Both the position numbers and the translations under genes were made by a program. From NCBI RefSeq assembly GCF_004296335.1, contig NZ_SGIU01000001.1:845290-909289 (forward strand): a stretch of 64,000 bases of DNA, read 5' to 3'. This document shows, one piece after another, positions 9,308 to 16,400 of the stretch (within the stretch, counting starts at the first letter, position 1; every line of letters starts with the position of its first letter). A model generated the notes under the pieces. The model saw only the letters and a program-made list of their open reading frames with translations, ran no database searches and had not been told where the DNA came from. The stretch comes from Flagellimonas allohymeniacidonis (GTDB lineage: Bacteria > Bacteroidota > Bacteroidia > Flavobacteriales > Flavobacteriaceae).

Positions 9308-9802
9308 ATGAAAAATTTATTTACAAGATTGCTGCAACCTACCTTTCAAAAACATTGGATCGCCGATTTGGTTTTTGCAATCATGCGATTTATCTGTGGG
9401 CTTATATTGGCGATTGACTTTGGCGCCTCCAAATTTGGAATGCCTTGGACGCCTAAAGAAAAGAACCTAGGTCTTTTTGAGGTAATCGACTGGTTTCCTG
9501 AGGACATCGCAGCGTACGGAGGTATTTTTGCTTTGGCCCCAGTCTTGTTTGCTTGGCTCGGAGCCTTTAGTGAGGCCATAGGTGGTTTGTTTTTAGCCGT
9601 GGGCCTTAAAACGCGGGTGGCCTCCTTTTTAATTATGTGCACTATGTTGGTCGCCATCTTTTTTCAAAAATGGGGCGAAGGAACCTGGGGCATGCTTCCC
9701 GCATTTGGTTTTCTTTGGATTTCAATTTATAACCTTTATTTGGGCTCTGGCCGATTTGGGTTGGACACTTTGGTTGTAAAACTTCTCAATAAAACCAAGT
9801 AA
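9308..9802 (+). CDS. DoxX-like membrane protein
   Basis: A 164-aa integral membrane protein with four hydrophobic helices (IMRFICGLILAIDFGASKFGM, GIFALAPVLFAWLGAFSEAIGGLFLAVG, VASFLIMCTMLVAIFF, MLPAFGFLWISIYNLYLGSG). The G-rich AIGGLFLAVGLKTR motif matches DoxX/DUF417-like proteins, which are loosely linked to quinone or thiol redox chemistry; the biochemical role of this branch is not known. ATG at 9308 is preceded by an A-rich stretch. CACTTTTG (9275-9282, one mismatch to TAnnTTTG) could be the -7 box. A strong terminator follows, so it is a single-gene unit. A second, shorter DoxX paralogue lies just downstream. Confidence 0.85.
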   Translation: MKNLFTRLLQPTFQKHWIADLVFAIMRFICGLILAIDFGASKFGMPWTPKEKNLGLFEVIDWFPEDIAAYGGIFALAPVLFAWLGAFSEAIGGLFLAVGLKTRVASFLIMCTMLVAIFFQKWGEGTWGMLPAFGFLWISIYNLYLGSGRFGLDTLVVKLLNKTK

Positions 9803-9811
9803 ACCAATCAA

Positions 9812-9855
9812 AAAAGGGCTTTCCACCTAGCATCGGACAGCCCTTTTCTTTTTTT
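9812..9855 (+). terminator. Intrinsic terminator of the DoxX gene
   Basis: Stem AAAAGGGCT (9812-9820) / AGCCCTTTT (9839-9847), an 18-nt loop and a T-rich tail to 9855. Confidence 0.85.
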
Positions 9856-9935
9856 GAAATCATGGGAGGATAAAAAATTCTTTTTACGGAAAGACTTAGA
9901 ATTTATACTTTAACGAAAATTTTAATTCCCCCTTG

Positions 9936-10313
9936 ATGAAAAATAACACTTTGGTCCATGTTGGCCTGGCTATTTTGCGAATCTTACCTTCTGGATTTAT
10001 GCTTACCCATGGCTTTCCAAAATTTCAAAAACTAATTAGTGGTGACACAGAATTTCTAAGCCTTTTCGGTATGGGTTCAGCCCCTACCCTTTTTCTTACG
10101 GTAATCGGTGAATTTATTTGTCCAATTTTATTGATCATAGGTTTTAAAACCCGATGGGCCGCAATTCCTTCCGCAATAACCATGGCTGTTGCCGCCTTTG
10201 TAGTTCATGGCGGCGACCCTTTTGGTGATAAGGAGTTGGCCTTAATGTACTTCACTATTTTTGCTGTGATATTCCTTTTGGGTCCCGGAAAATATAGCGT
10301 GGATAGACGATAA
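9936..10313 (+). CDS. DoxX family membrane protein
   Basis: A 125-aa membrane protein with four helices. ILPSGFMLTHGFPKFQKL near the N-terminus and GEFICPILLIIGFKTRWAAIPSAITMAVAAFVVHGGDPF are typical of DoxX/SURF4-related proteins of Bacteroidota. The start is the ATG at 9936; a TTG directly upstream (9933) is less likely. Its TAA (10311-10313) directly abuts the stop codon of convergent holA (10314-10316), so there is no room for a terminator. Possible redox or membrane-stress role by family, unproven. Confidence 0.87.
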   Translation: MKNNTLVHVGLAILRILPSGFMLTHGFPKFQKLISGDTEFLSLFGMGSAPTLFLTVIGEFICPILLIIGFKTRWAAIPSAITMAVAAFVVHGGDPFGDKELALMYFTIFAVIFLLGPGKYSVDRR

Positions 10314-11315
10314 TTAGGCAATTTCCACTAACAGCTCTTTCAAAAGATCAGCTTGCCCCATATTGTTCGCGTTTACTCCTTTACTTTTTAAGTCGAGCTG
10401 TCTTAATCCCGAAATGATTCGACTTACCCGTTTCATGGGATAATTTTTGGCGGCAACGGTATACTCACTCACGAAAAAAGGATTCACACCTAAAACACTG
10501 GATACATTTTTGGGTGAGTGGTCTTTTAACCCGTGATATTGAAGCAACTGGGTAAAGAATGTATTAAGGGTGGCTACGGTTACAATAAAAGGGTTGTCTT
10601 TGGGATTATTGGAAAAGTAATCAATAATTCTGGCCGCTTTCTTCATGTCTTTCTCCCCAATCGCCTTTTTAAGCTCAAAATTGTTGAAATCCTTACTGAA
10701 GCCAATGTGCTTTTCAATCAATTCAGGGGTGATCTCGTCGGTTTTCGAAAGAATCAAGGTAAGTTTATCCAATTCATTTCCAATTCGTCCTAGATCAGTT
10801 CCCAAGAACTCGACCAAAAGAACACAGGCTTTGGGCGTAATACGATATCCTTTGCCAGCAAGCGTTCGTCTTATCCAATCTACTACTTGGTTTTCATAAA
10901 GCTTCTTACTTTCGAAGATTACACCGTTTTTTTGAACGGTTTTGTAAAGCTTTTTACGTTTGTCAAGTTTTTTGTACTTGTAACAAAGCACCAATACGGT
11001 GGATGGCTGAGGGTTCTCTGCATACGAAACCAAGTTTTCTATGGTTCTGGATAAGTGCTGGGCTTCCTTAACAATAAGCACTTGATGGTCGGCCATCATT
11101 GGGAATCTTTTCGCACTGGACACTATCTCTTCAAGGTTGGAGTCTTTTCCGTACAGGACCATTTGATTAAAACCCCTTTCCTCTTCCGCAAGCACGTTGT
11201 CAGCAATATATTGGGCAATTTTGTCAATGTAGTAGGGCTCCTCCCCCATCAAAAAATACAAAGGTTTTGGTTCTCCTTTATCTATCTCCGCTACAATTTC
11301 CTTAACCTTATCCAT
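10314..11315 (-). CDS. holA: DNA polymerase III subunit delta
   Basis: Clamp-loader delta subunit, which opens the beta sliding clamp. The 333-aa protein fits the family (about 340). Features: KPLYFLMGEEPYYIDKIAQYI at the N-terminus (degenerate Walker A region of HolA), YGKDSNLEEIVSSAKRFPMMADHQVLIVKEA, a middle YKKLDKRKKLYKTV segment, and a helical C-terminal domain ending GLRQLDLKSKGVNANNMGQADLLKELL. The N-terminus resembles delta subunits of Bacteroidota. It is divergent from the HsdR_N-like gene with only 26 nt between the starts, so the two promoters must overlap. Confidence 0.95.
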   Translation of the reverse strand: MDKVKEIVAEIDKGEPKPLYFLMGEEPYYIDKIAQYIADNVLAEEERGFNQMVLYGKDSNLEEIVSSAKRFPMMADHQVLIVKEAQHLSRTIENLVSYAENPQPSTVLVLCYKYKKLDKRKKLYKTVQKNGVIFESKKLYENQVVDWIRRTLAGKGYRITPKACVLLVEFLGTDLGRIGNELDKLTLILSKTDEITPELIEKHIGFSKDFNNFELKKAIGEKDMKKAARIIDYFSNNPKDNPFIVTVATLNTFFTQLLQYHGLKDHSPKNVSSVLGVNPFFVSEYTVAAKNYPMKRVSRIISGLRQLDLKSKGVNANNMGQADLLKELLVEIA

Positions 11316-11329
11316 TCATCAAAATTTAT

Positions 11330-11337
11330 CACCTTTG
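11330..11337 (+). promoter_or_regulatory. Possible -7 box immediately before the HsdR_N-like gene
   Basis: CACCTTTG (one mismatch to TAnnTTTG) ends 4 nt before the ATG at 11342. If used, the transcript would be nearly leaderless. No clear -33 element is seen. Confidence 0.3.
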
Positions 11338-11341
11338 TGAC

Positions 11342-11788
11342 ATGCAAGACTTGAACTTTCCCAAGTACGCCTTTCGAATCAAAAATAGCGAAAATAGCCT
11401 CTCGATTTTTGACATTGTTCGCAAAAAATTCGTGCTTCTACAGCCTGAGGAATGGGTTCGTCAGCACACCTTACATTTTCTAATACATACGAAACAATAT
11501 CCACTAAGTCTCGTGAATGTTGAAAAGCAATTGGTGGTCAATCAATTGAAGAAACGATATGATATAGTGGTGTTCAACGCATTGGGCCAAGTAGAGATTT
11601 TGGTGGAATGTAAATCCCCGACTACCAAAATCACCCAAGAGGTCTTTGATCAAATAGCGCGGTACAATTATCAGCTGAAGGCCCAATACCTGATGGTGAC
11701 CAATGGAATGGCACATTACTTTTGCAAAATGGACCATGTCAATGAAAAATATACTTTTTTAAAGGAATTTCCTGATTTTCGCCGTTAA
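11342..11788 (+). CDS. Orphan HsdR N-terminal-like (PD-(D/E)XK) protein
   Basis: A 148-aa stand-alone domain of the HsdR_N_2 type (type I restriction R-subunit N-terminal nuclease fold). The putative nuclease core is YDIVVFNALGQVEILVECKSPTTKI: D in YDIVVF, then E and K in VECK, followed by QIARYNYQLKAQYLMVTNG. No HsdM, HsdS or helicase is nearby, so this is not a restriction system. It sits divergent to holA and 12 nt before a glycosyltransferase. Its place beside a housekeeping replication gene hints at a DNA-maintenance role, but that is inference. Nuclease activity is unproven. Confidence 0.8.
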   Translation: MQDLNFPKYAFRIKNSENSLSIFDIVRKKFVLLQPEEWVRQHTLHFLIHTKQYPLSLVNVEKQLVVNQLKKRYDIVVFNALGQVEILVECKSPTTKITQEVFDQIARYNYQLKAQYLMVTNGMAHYFCKMDHVNEKYTFLKEFPDFRR

Positions 11789-11800
11789 TTTGCTGCCGCT

Positions 11801-12802
11801 TTGAAGATTGCTGTAGTCATATTAAACTGGAACGGGAAATCCCTTTTGGAAAGATTTCTACCCAGTGTATTGGCCCACTCCGATGGAGCCGATATTTACC
11901 TTGTTGATAACGCCAGTACGGATGATTCGATAGATTTTGTAAACCAAAATTATCCTTCCATAGGTATTGTTCAAAATACCTCCAACGGTGGTTTTGCAAA
12001 AGGTTACAACGATGGGCTTAAGACCATTGACGCAGATGTTTATTGCCTTTTAAACTCGGATGTTGAAGTGACCCCAAACTGGTTGGGTCCTGTTATTGAT
12101 ACCTTTGATGCCCTGCCCAAAACGGCTATAATCCAACCTAAAATTCTTGATCTTAAACGAAAAGACCACTTTGAGTACGCCGGAGCCGCAGGTGGGTTCA
12201 TAGATAAATTAGGATATCCGTTCTGTAGGGGGAGAATCTTTCAGGCTTTGGAAAAAGATGAAGGCCAATACGATGACGTTTCCGAAGTGTTTTGGGCGAC
12301 CGGGGCCTGTATGTTTATAAGAAGCTCCGTTTTTTGGTCATTGGGCGGTTTTGATGAAGACTATTTTGCCCATCAAGAGGAAGTGGATCTGTGCTGGAGG
12401 GCAAAAAATCAAGGGCACAAAGTATACTATGTAGGTAAAAGCCAAGTCTATCACTTGGGAGGTTCGACCTTGGATAACATGAATCCAAAAAAAACCTTTC
12501 TAAACTTCAGAAATTCGCTGTATTCCATTACTAAGAATCTACCAAGAAGAAAGGCTTTTTCGATTATTTTCTTGAGACTTCTTCTTGATGGAGTCGCTGC
12601 ACTCCGATTTATTGTGCAGTTGAAATTCTCCCATTGTATCGCCATTCTTCGGGCTCATTTCAGTTTTTATACTACCTTTAGAAAGATGTATCGAAAAAGG
12701 GAAAAAGCCAATTTTTTGATAAAATACTACTCCACAACATCCATTGTCTGGTCCCATTTCGTACATCATGTAAACAATTTTAACATTTTAGTAAAAGATT
12801 AA
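11801..12802 (+). CDS. Family 2 glycosyltransferase
   Basis: A 333-aa GT-A glycosyltransferase. It opens with KIAVVILNWNGKSLLERFLPS, has LVDNASTDDSIDFV (nucleotide-sugar Asp), LLNSDVEVTPNWL (DxD-like), and the acceptor-side WATGACMFIRSSVFWSLGGFDEDYFAHQEEVDLCWR, as in rhamnosyltransferase-like enzymes. A hydrophobic stretch near 255-285 may touch the membrane. The start codon appears to be TTG at 11801, because the Rossmann strand begins at codon 2 and no upstream Met exists after the previous stop. It starts 12 nt after the HsdR_N-like gene, so is probably co-transcribed. Substrate unknown; no polysaccharide cluster is adjacent. Confidence 0.9.
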   Translation: MKIAVVILNWNGKSLLERFLPSVLAHSDGADIYLVDNASTDDSIDFVNQNYPSIGIVQNTSNGGFAKGYNDGLKTIDADVYCLLNSDVEVTPNWLGPVIDTFDALPKTAIIQPKILDLKRKDHFEYAGAAGGFIDKLGYPFCRGRIFQALEKDEGQYDDVSEVFWATGACMFIRSSVFWSLGGFDEDYFAHQEEVDLCWRAKNQGHKVYYVGKSQVYHLGGSTLDNMNPKKTFLNFRNSLYSITKNLPRRKAFSIIFLRLLLDGVAALRFIVQLKFSHCIAILRAHFSFYTTFRKMYRKREKANFLIKYYSTTSIVWSHFVHHVNNFNILVKD

Positions 12803-12815
12803 CGGATCACCATTA

Positions 12816-12843
12816 TTGAAACCTTCGTTTTTCTATAATTTTG
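12816..12843 (+). promoter_or_regulatory. Promoter of the OmpA-family lipoprotein gene
   Basis: TTG at 12816-12818, a 17-nt spacer, and a perfect -7 box TAATTTTG at 12836-12843. The leader to the ATG at 12898 is about 50 nt. Confidence 0.65.
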
Positions 12844-12897
12844 GTTCATCTTTTAAAAATCGACATCTCTAATTAATCCTAATTTATACTCAGAATT

Positions 12898-13770
12898 ATG
12901 AAAAAAGTTTTTCTTGGAACATTGGCCATGGCAGTTTTGTTGTCGTCTTGCGTATCCCAAAAGAAATATGCAGAGCTTGAAGCAAAACAAAAAGAAACTC
13001 AGGATCTTTTGAATTCTGCCACGGTAAAACTTAATGACTGTTTGGAGGAAAAAGCTACGGCTACCTCAAGACTCAAAACTCTTGAAGACCAAAATGCCTT
13101 TTTGAAGGCCAACAACCAAGAGTTAATCAACAATATGGGGAATCTCACCACTCTCACTACGAAAGGGGCGGAAAACCTAGAAAAATCCTTAGAAAGTCTA
13201 CGCGAAAAAGATTTGACCATACGTAAACTACAAGATGCCGTTACCCGAAGAGATTCTGTAAACTTGGCCCTTGTTCAAAGTTTGAAGGGTGTGTTGGGCA
13301 ATTTGGATGACGAAGATATTGAAATCAGTGTTGAAAAAGGTGTTGTATTTGTATCCATCTCTGACAAGTTGTTGTTTAGAAGTGGAAGCTACAATATCAC
13401 CTCTGCTGCTAAAGGAGTGCTAGGTAAAGTGGCAAAAGTGGTAAACAATAAACCTGACTTCGAATTTTTGGTAGAAGGGCATACCGATAACGTTCCTTTT
13501 GCCAGTGGAGTTTTGGTGGACAACTGGGATTTGAGTGCAAAACGTGCAACCTCAATCGTTAGGACACTTCAAAACGAATTCAACGTAGATCCGAAGCGTA
13601 TGACCGCTGCTGGAAGAAGTTACTACGTACCAATTGCATCAAACGATTCAGCGGGCGATCGTGCCAAGAACAGAAGAACCCGAATTGTGGTACTTCCAAA
13701 AATCGATCAGTTCTACAGCATGATCGAAGAAGGTATGAAGGATCCAGCCATTGGTGGTTCAGGAAACTAA
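12898..13770 (+). CDS. OmpA-family peptidoglycan-binding lipoprotein
   Basis: A 290-aa outer-membrane lipoprotein. MKKVFLGTLAMAVLLSSC is a lipoprotein signal with Cys18. A long coiled coil spans about 24-115. The C-terminal OmpA domain has all peptidoglycan-contact motifs: VEGHTDNVPF, NWDLSAKRATSIV, RMTAAGRSYYVP and GDRAKNRRTRIVV. It probably tethers the outer membrane to the cell wall. It has its own promoter and strong terminator, so it is monocistronic. A diverged paralogue with the same layout, but lacking these motifs, lies at 20740-21513. Confidence 0.93.
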   Translation: MKKVFLGTLAMAVLLSSCVSQKKYAELEAKQKETQDLLNSATVKLNDCLEEKATATSRLKTLEDQNAFLKANNQELINNMGNLTTLTTKGAENLEKSLESLREKDLTIRKLQDAVTRRDSVNLALVQSLKGVLGNLDDEDIEISVEKGVVFVSISDKLLFRSGSYNITSAAKGVLGKVAKVVNNKPDFEFLVEGHTDNVPFASGVLVDNWDLSAKRATSIVRTLQNEFNVDPKRMTAAGRSYYVPIASNDSAGDRAKNRRTRIVVLPKIDQFYSMIEEGMKDPAIGGSGN

Positions 13771-13791
13771 GAAAATCCGATTATAATTGTG

Positions 13792-13819
13792 AAACGGCCC
13801 TTTATGGGCCGTTTTTTTT
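13792..13819 (+). terminator. Intrinsic terminator of the OmpA lipoprotein gene
   Basis: Stem AAACGGCCC/GGGCCGTTT, loop TTTAT, followed by T8. Confidence 0.92.
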
Positions 13820-13828
13820 GATTAAAGG

Positions 13829-14449
13829 TTACAGAATATCCAAGTCACCCTTTCCTTCCCTTAGCACTTCGGGCTCCCCCTTGGACAAATCGATTACCGT
13901 GGAAGCCACATTGCCTCCATATCCCCCATCGATGACCACATCGACCAGATTGTTCCATTTCTCATATATAAGTTCAGGATCTGTAGTGTACTCCAAAATA
14001 TCATCCTCATCATGTATGGAGGTGGAAACAATCGGATTGCCCAACTCCAAAACCAATTCTTGCGCAATTTTGTTGTCCGGTACTCGGATACCGACGGTCT
14101 TCCTTTTCTTGAAATCTTTGGGTAAATTATTGCTGCCTGGCAGCACAAAGGTATATGGGCCTGGAAGGGCTCGTTTTAATATTTTGAAGGTCGGGGAATC
14201 TATTTGACGAGCGTAATCGGACAAATTGCTTAAATCGGCACAGACAAAGGACCAATTGGCCTTAGCCAGCTTTACACCTTTGATTCTGGCTATTTTTTCA
14301 AGCGCTTTGGAGTTTGAAATATCACAGCCCAATCCATACACCGTATCCGTGGGATAAATGATCAACCCTCCTTTTCGCAGGATGTCCCCAATATGGGCAA
14401 TTTGCCTTGGGTTCGGGTTTTCCTCAAACAACTTGATCAATTCGGCCAT
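13829..14449 (-). CDS. Sua5/YciO/YrdC family protein, YciO subtype
   Basis: Exactly 206 aa, like E. coli YciO, which it resembles along its whole length: GGLIIYPTDTVYGLGCDISN, IARIKGVKLAKANWSFVCADLSNLSDYA, LPGPYTFVLPGSNNLP, KRKTVGIRVPDN, PIVSTSIHDEDD, and the closing STVIDLSKGEPEVLREGKGDLDIL. The fold binds dsRNA/ATP and in TsaC/Sua5 makes threonylcarbamoyl-AMP for tRNA t6A. YciO-type proteins have much weaker or uncertain activity, so I do not call it TsaC. It is divergent from the sensor kinase (112-bp gap) and convergent with the OmpA gene across the terminator. Confidence 0.9.
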   Translation of the reverse strand: MAELIKLFEENPNPRQIAHIGDILRKGGLIIYPTDTVYGLGCDISNSKALEKIARIKGVKLAKANWSFVCADLSNLSDYARQIDSPTFKILKRALPGPYTFVLPGSNNLPKDFKKRKTVGIRVPDNKIAQELVLELGNPIVSTSIHDEDDILEYTTDPELIYEKWNNLVDVVIDGGYGGNVASTVIDLSKGEPEVLREGKGDLDIL

Positions 14450-14561
14450 AACACTGATTTTTAGATGCTTATATATCCTTCTGTCCAGAAATTAAAGCAT
14501 ACTATTTTTCAACGGATTACGTTATTACAAAGTAACAAAGATTATTCCCAAATCTGACACC

Positions 14562-16400
14562 ATGAACACCATAAGAGGTCGTGTGTTGATTGCTTTTTGT
14601 GTGCTCTTTCTTTTGATTGGCCCTTTTCTCCTTTTTGCCTTTAAGAGTCTGCAGAAAATCGACAATGCCAAAACCTTGCGTGAAAGGGTGGCCGTGTTTG
14701 ATGGTAACCGCCTAAAAGCCGATAACAAGTTTTTCCAAATACTTGATTTCGATACCAAGAGCAACGAGTTTTATAGCGACAAATCCTCAAAATCGCTTCA
14801 GGAATATCACCAATACATCGAAAATTCCAAAAAGGCCGTCGCGAGCATTAAAGCCGCGAACTATAATGCCAATAACACCATTGACAAAAGATTGAGCCGT
14901 ATTTCTTCGGATTTGGAAGCATTGAACTCAAAAATCACTCATGTTTTGGGTCTGATTCAACAAAAAGGCTTCAAAAATTATGGAACCATTGGTAGAATGC
15001 GCCAAAGCATTCATCAGCTGGAAGCGGGGACCAAGGGAATTTCCTTGGAAGAAGTGCTTCAACTGCGAAGGCTCGAAAAGGACTTCTTCTTAAGGAAGGA
15101 CCAATCCTATGCCAAAACGCTGAACATATTCTGTGATAATATCTTGATAAAGCTCAAAAGCGATGCGGAAACGGATTCAGAGACAGTCGTATTGTTGGAG
15201 ACCTATAGAGAAAACTTCAACTTGATAACCCATTTGGAAAAGGAAATCGGCAATGGCAACTCCGGCATGATTCGAGAAATTCAGCGCATAAACCAAAGGT
15301 TAAACGGACAAGTTGCGGCCTTATATAAGATGGTCGACGCGGATTCCAAGATAATGATTGGCTCCATAAAGTCGTATTTGGTACTATTCTTTACTATTAC
15401 GGTTCTTTTTGCCATATTATCGGCCTTTGTATTTTCAAGCCATATTGCGAAACCCATCAATACCTTGATCAGCGATATGGACTCCATTGTCCAAAACAAC
15501 TTCGAGGGGCAATTGAAAAGAAATAGGAGTATAAAAATTGCCGAAATCGATAAGCTTACAGGCACCTACAATGGATTGGTGAGTAAAATAAAAACACAAA
15601 TCAACGCTCTGAGCGAAAAGAACAAGTCGTTGAAATTTTTGAATGGCAAGTTAGTGGAGTCTGAAAATGAACTCAAGGAAGCTTCCAGAATCAAGGATAA
15701 GTTTTTCTCCATAATTTCCCACGACCTAAGAGGTCACACCGGTAACGTGCTGTCTTTGGCTAACATCCTAAAGGATGAAAAGGAAAGTTTGAAAAAAGAG
15801 GAAAAGGAATTGTTTATCAAATACCTATCCGATGCCTCACAAAACCTCCAATTACTGTTGGATAATCTGTTGAATTGGGCCAAATCGCAAATGAACGACC
15901 ATGAGGTCTCAAAACGTTCCTTCAACATTTTTCAAGTCATTCAAAAGAATGTGCTGCTTTTCAAGGAAAATGCGGCCAGAAAAAACATTTCCATTAGCTA
16001 TGAGGAACGACTGGTGCCAAACGCCTATGCGGACAAGGACATGATCGACTTTGTCATACGAAACCTTTTGTCAAACGCACTAAAGTTCACTACCCAAGGG
16101 GATTCCATTTTGATTCAAGTCCTTGAAGGAACCTCCGAATTGATCATATCAGTAAAGGACACAGGTATCGGTATGTCTGAAAAGCAACGAAAAGCACTTT
16201 TAAACTCCACTAAAGAAAACAACTCCACCAAAGGGACCCACAATGAGGAGGGAACCGGATTGGGCTTTGCCATTTGCAAGGACTTCATCCAAAGAAATAA
16301 TGGAAGTATCGAAATTGATTCGAAACTCGACCATGGGAGTACATTTAGCTTTACCGTGCCCACGAGTTTGACAAGGGAAAGTATTTTAAGAGTATCTTAG
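14562..16400 (+). CDS. Orphan sensor histidine kinase
   Basis: 612 aa: TM1 at about 9-28, a 240-residue helical extracytoplasmic sensor region, TM2 at about 270-292, a HAMP-like linker plus coiled coil to about 370, then HisKA and HATPase_c. The phospho-acceptor box is FFSIISHDLRGHTGNVLSLANIL; the usual small-Pro position after SHDLR is Gly-His-Thr. The ATP lid has N box FVIRNLLSNALKFT, G1 VKDTGIGMS and G2 GTGLGFAICKDF. No response regulator is adjacent, so the partner is unknown. Its TAG (16398-16400) abuts the stop codon of convergent uvrD. Confidence 0.93.
   Translation: MNTIRGRVLIAFCVLFLLIGPFLLFAFKSLQKIDNAKTLRERVAVFDGNRLKADNKFFQILDFDTKSNEFYSDKSSKSLQEYHQYIENSKKAVASIKAANYNANNTIDKRLSRISSDLEALNSKITHVLGLIQQKGFKNYGTIGRMRQSIHQLEAGTKGISLEEVLQLRRLEKDFFLRKDQSYAKTLNIFCDNILIKLKSDAETDSETVVLLETYRENFNLITHLEKEIGNGNSGMIREIQRINQRLNGQVAALYKMVDADSKIMIGSIKSYLVLFFTITVLFAILSAFVFSSHIAKPINTLISDMDSIVQNNFEGQLKRNRSIKIAEIDKLTGTYNGLVSKIKTQINALSEKNKSLKFLNGKLVESENELKEASRIKDKFFSIISHDLRGHTGNVLSLANILKDEKESLKKEEKELFIKYLSDASQNLQLLLDNLLNWAKSQMNDHEVSKRSFNIFQVIQKNVLLFKENAARKNISISYEERLVPNAYADKDMIDFVIRNLLSNALKFTTQGDSILIQVLEGTSELIISVKDTGIGMSEKQRKALLNSTKENNSTKGTHNEEGTGLGFAICKDFIQRNNGSIEIDSKLDHGSTFSFTVPTSLTRESILRVS

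Noticed and set aside
11342..11788. Restriction-modification system
   Set aside because: Only an HsdR_N-like domain is present; no methylase, specificity subunit or helicase follows.
13829..14449. Calling the gene tsaC/sua5
   Set aside because: Length and motifs match the YciO branch, whose t6A activity is weak or uncertain.
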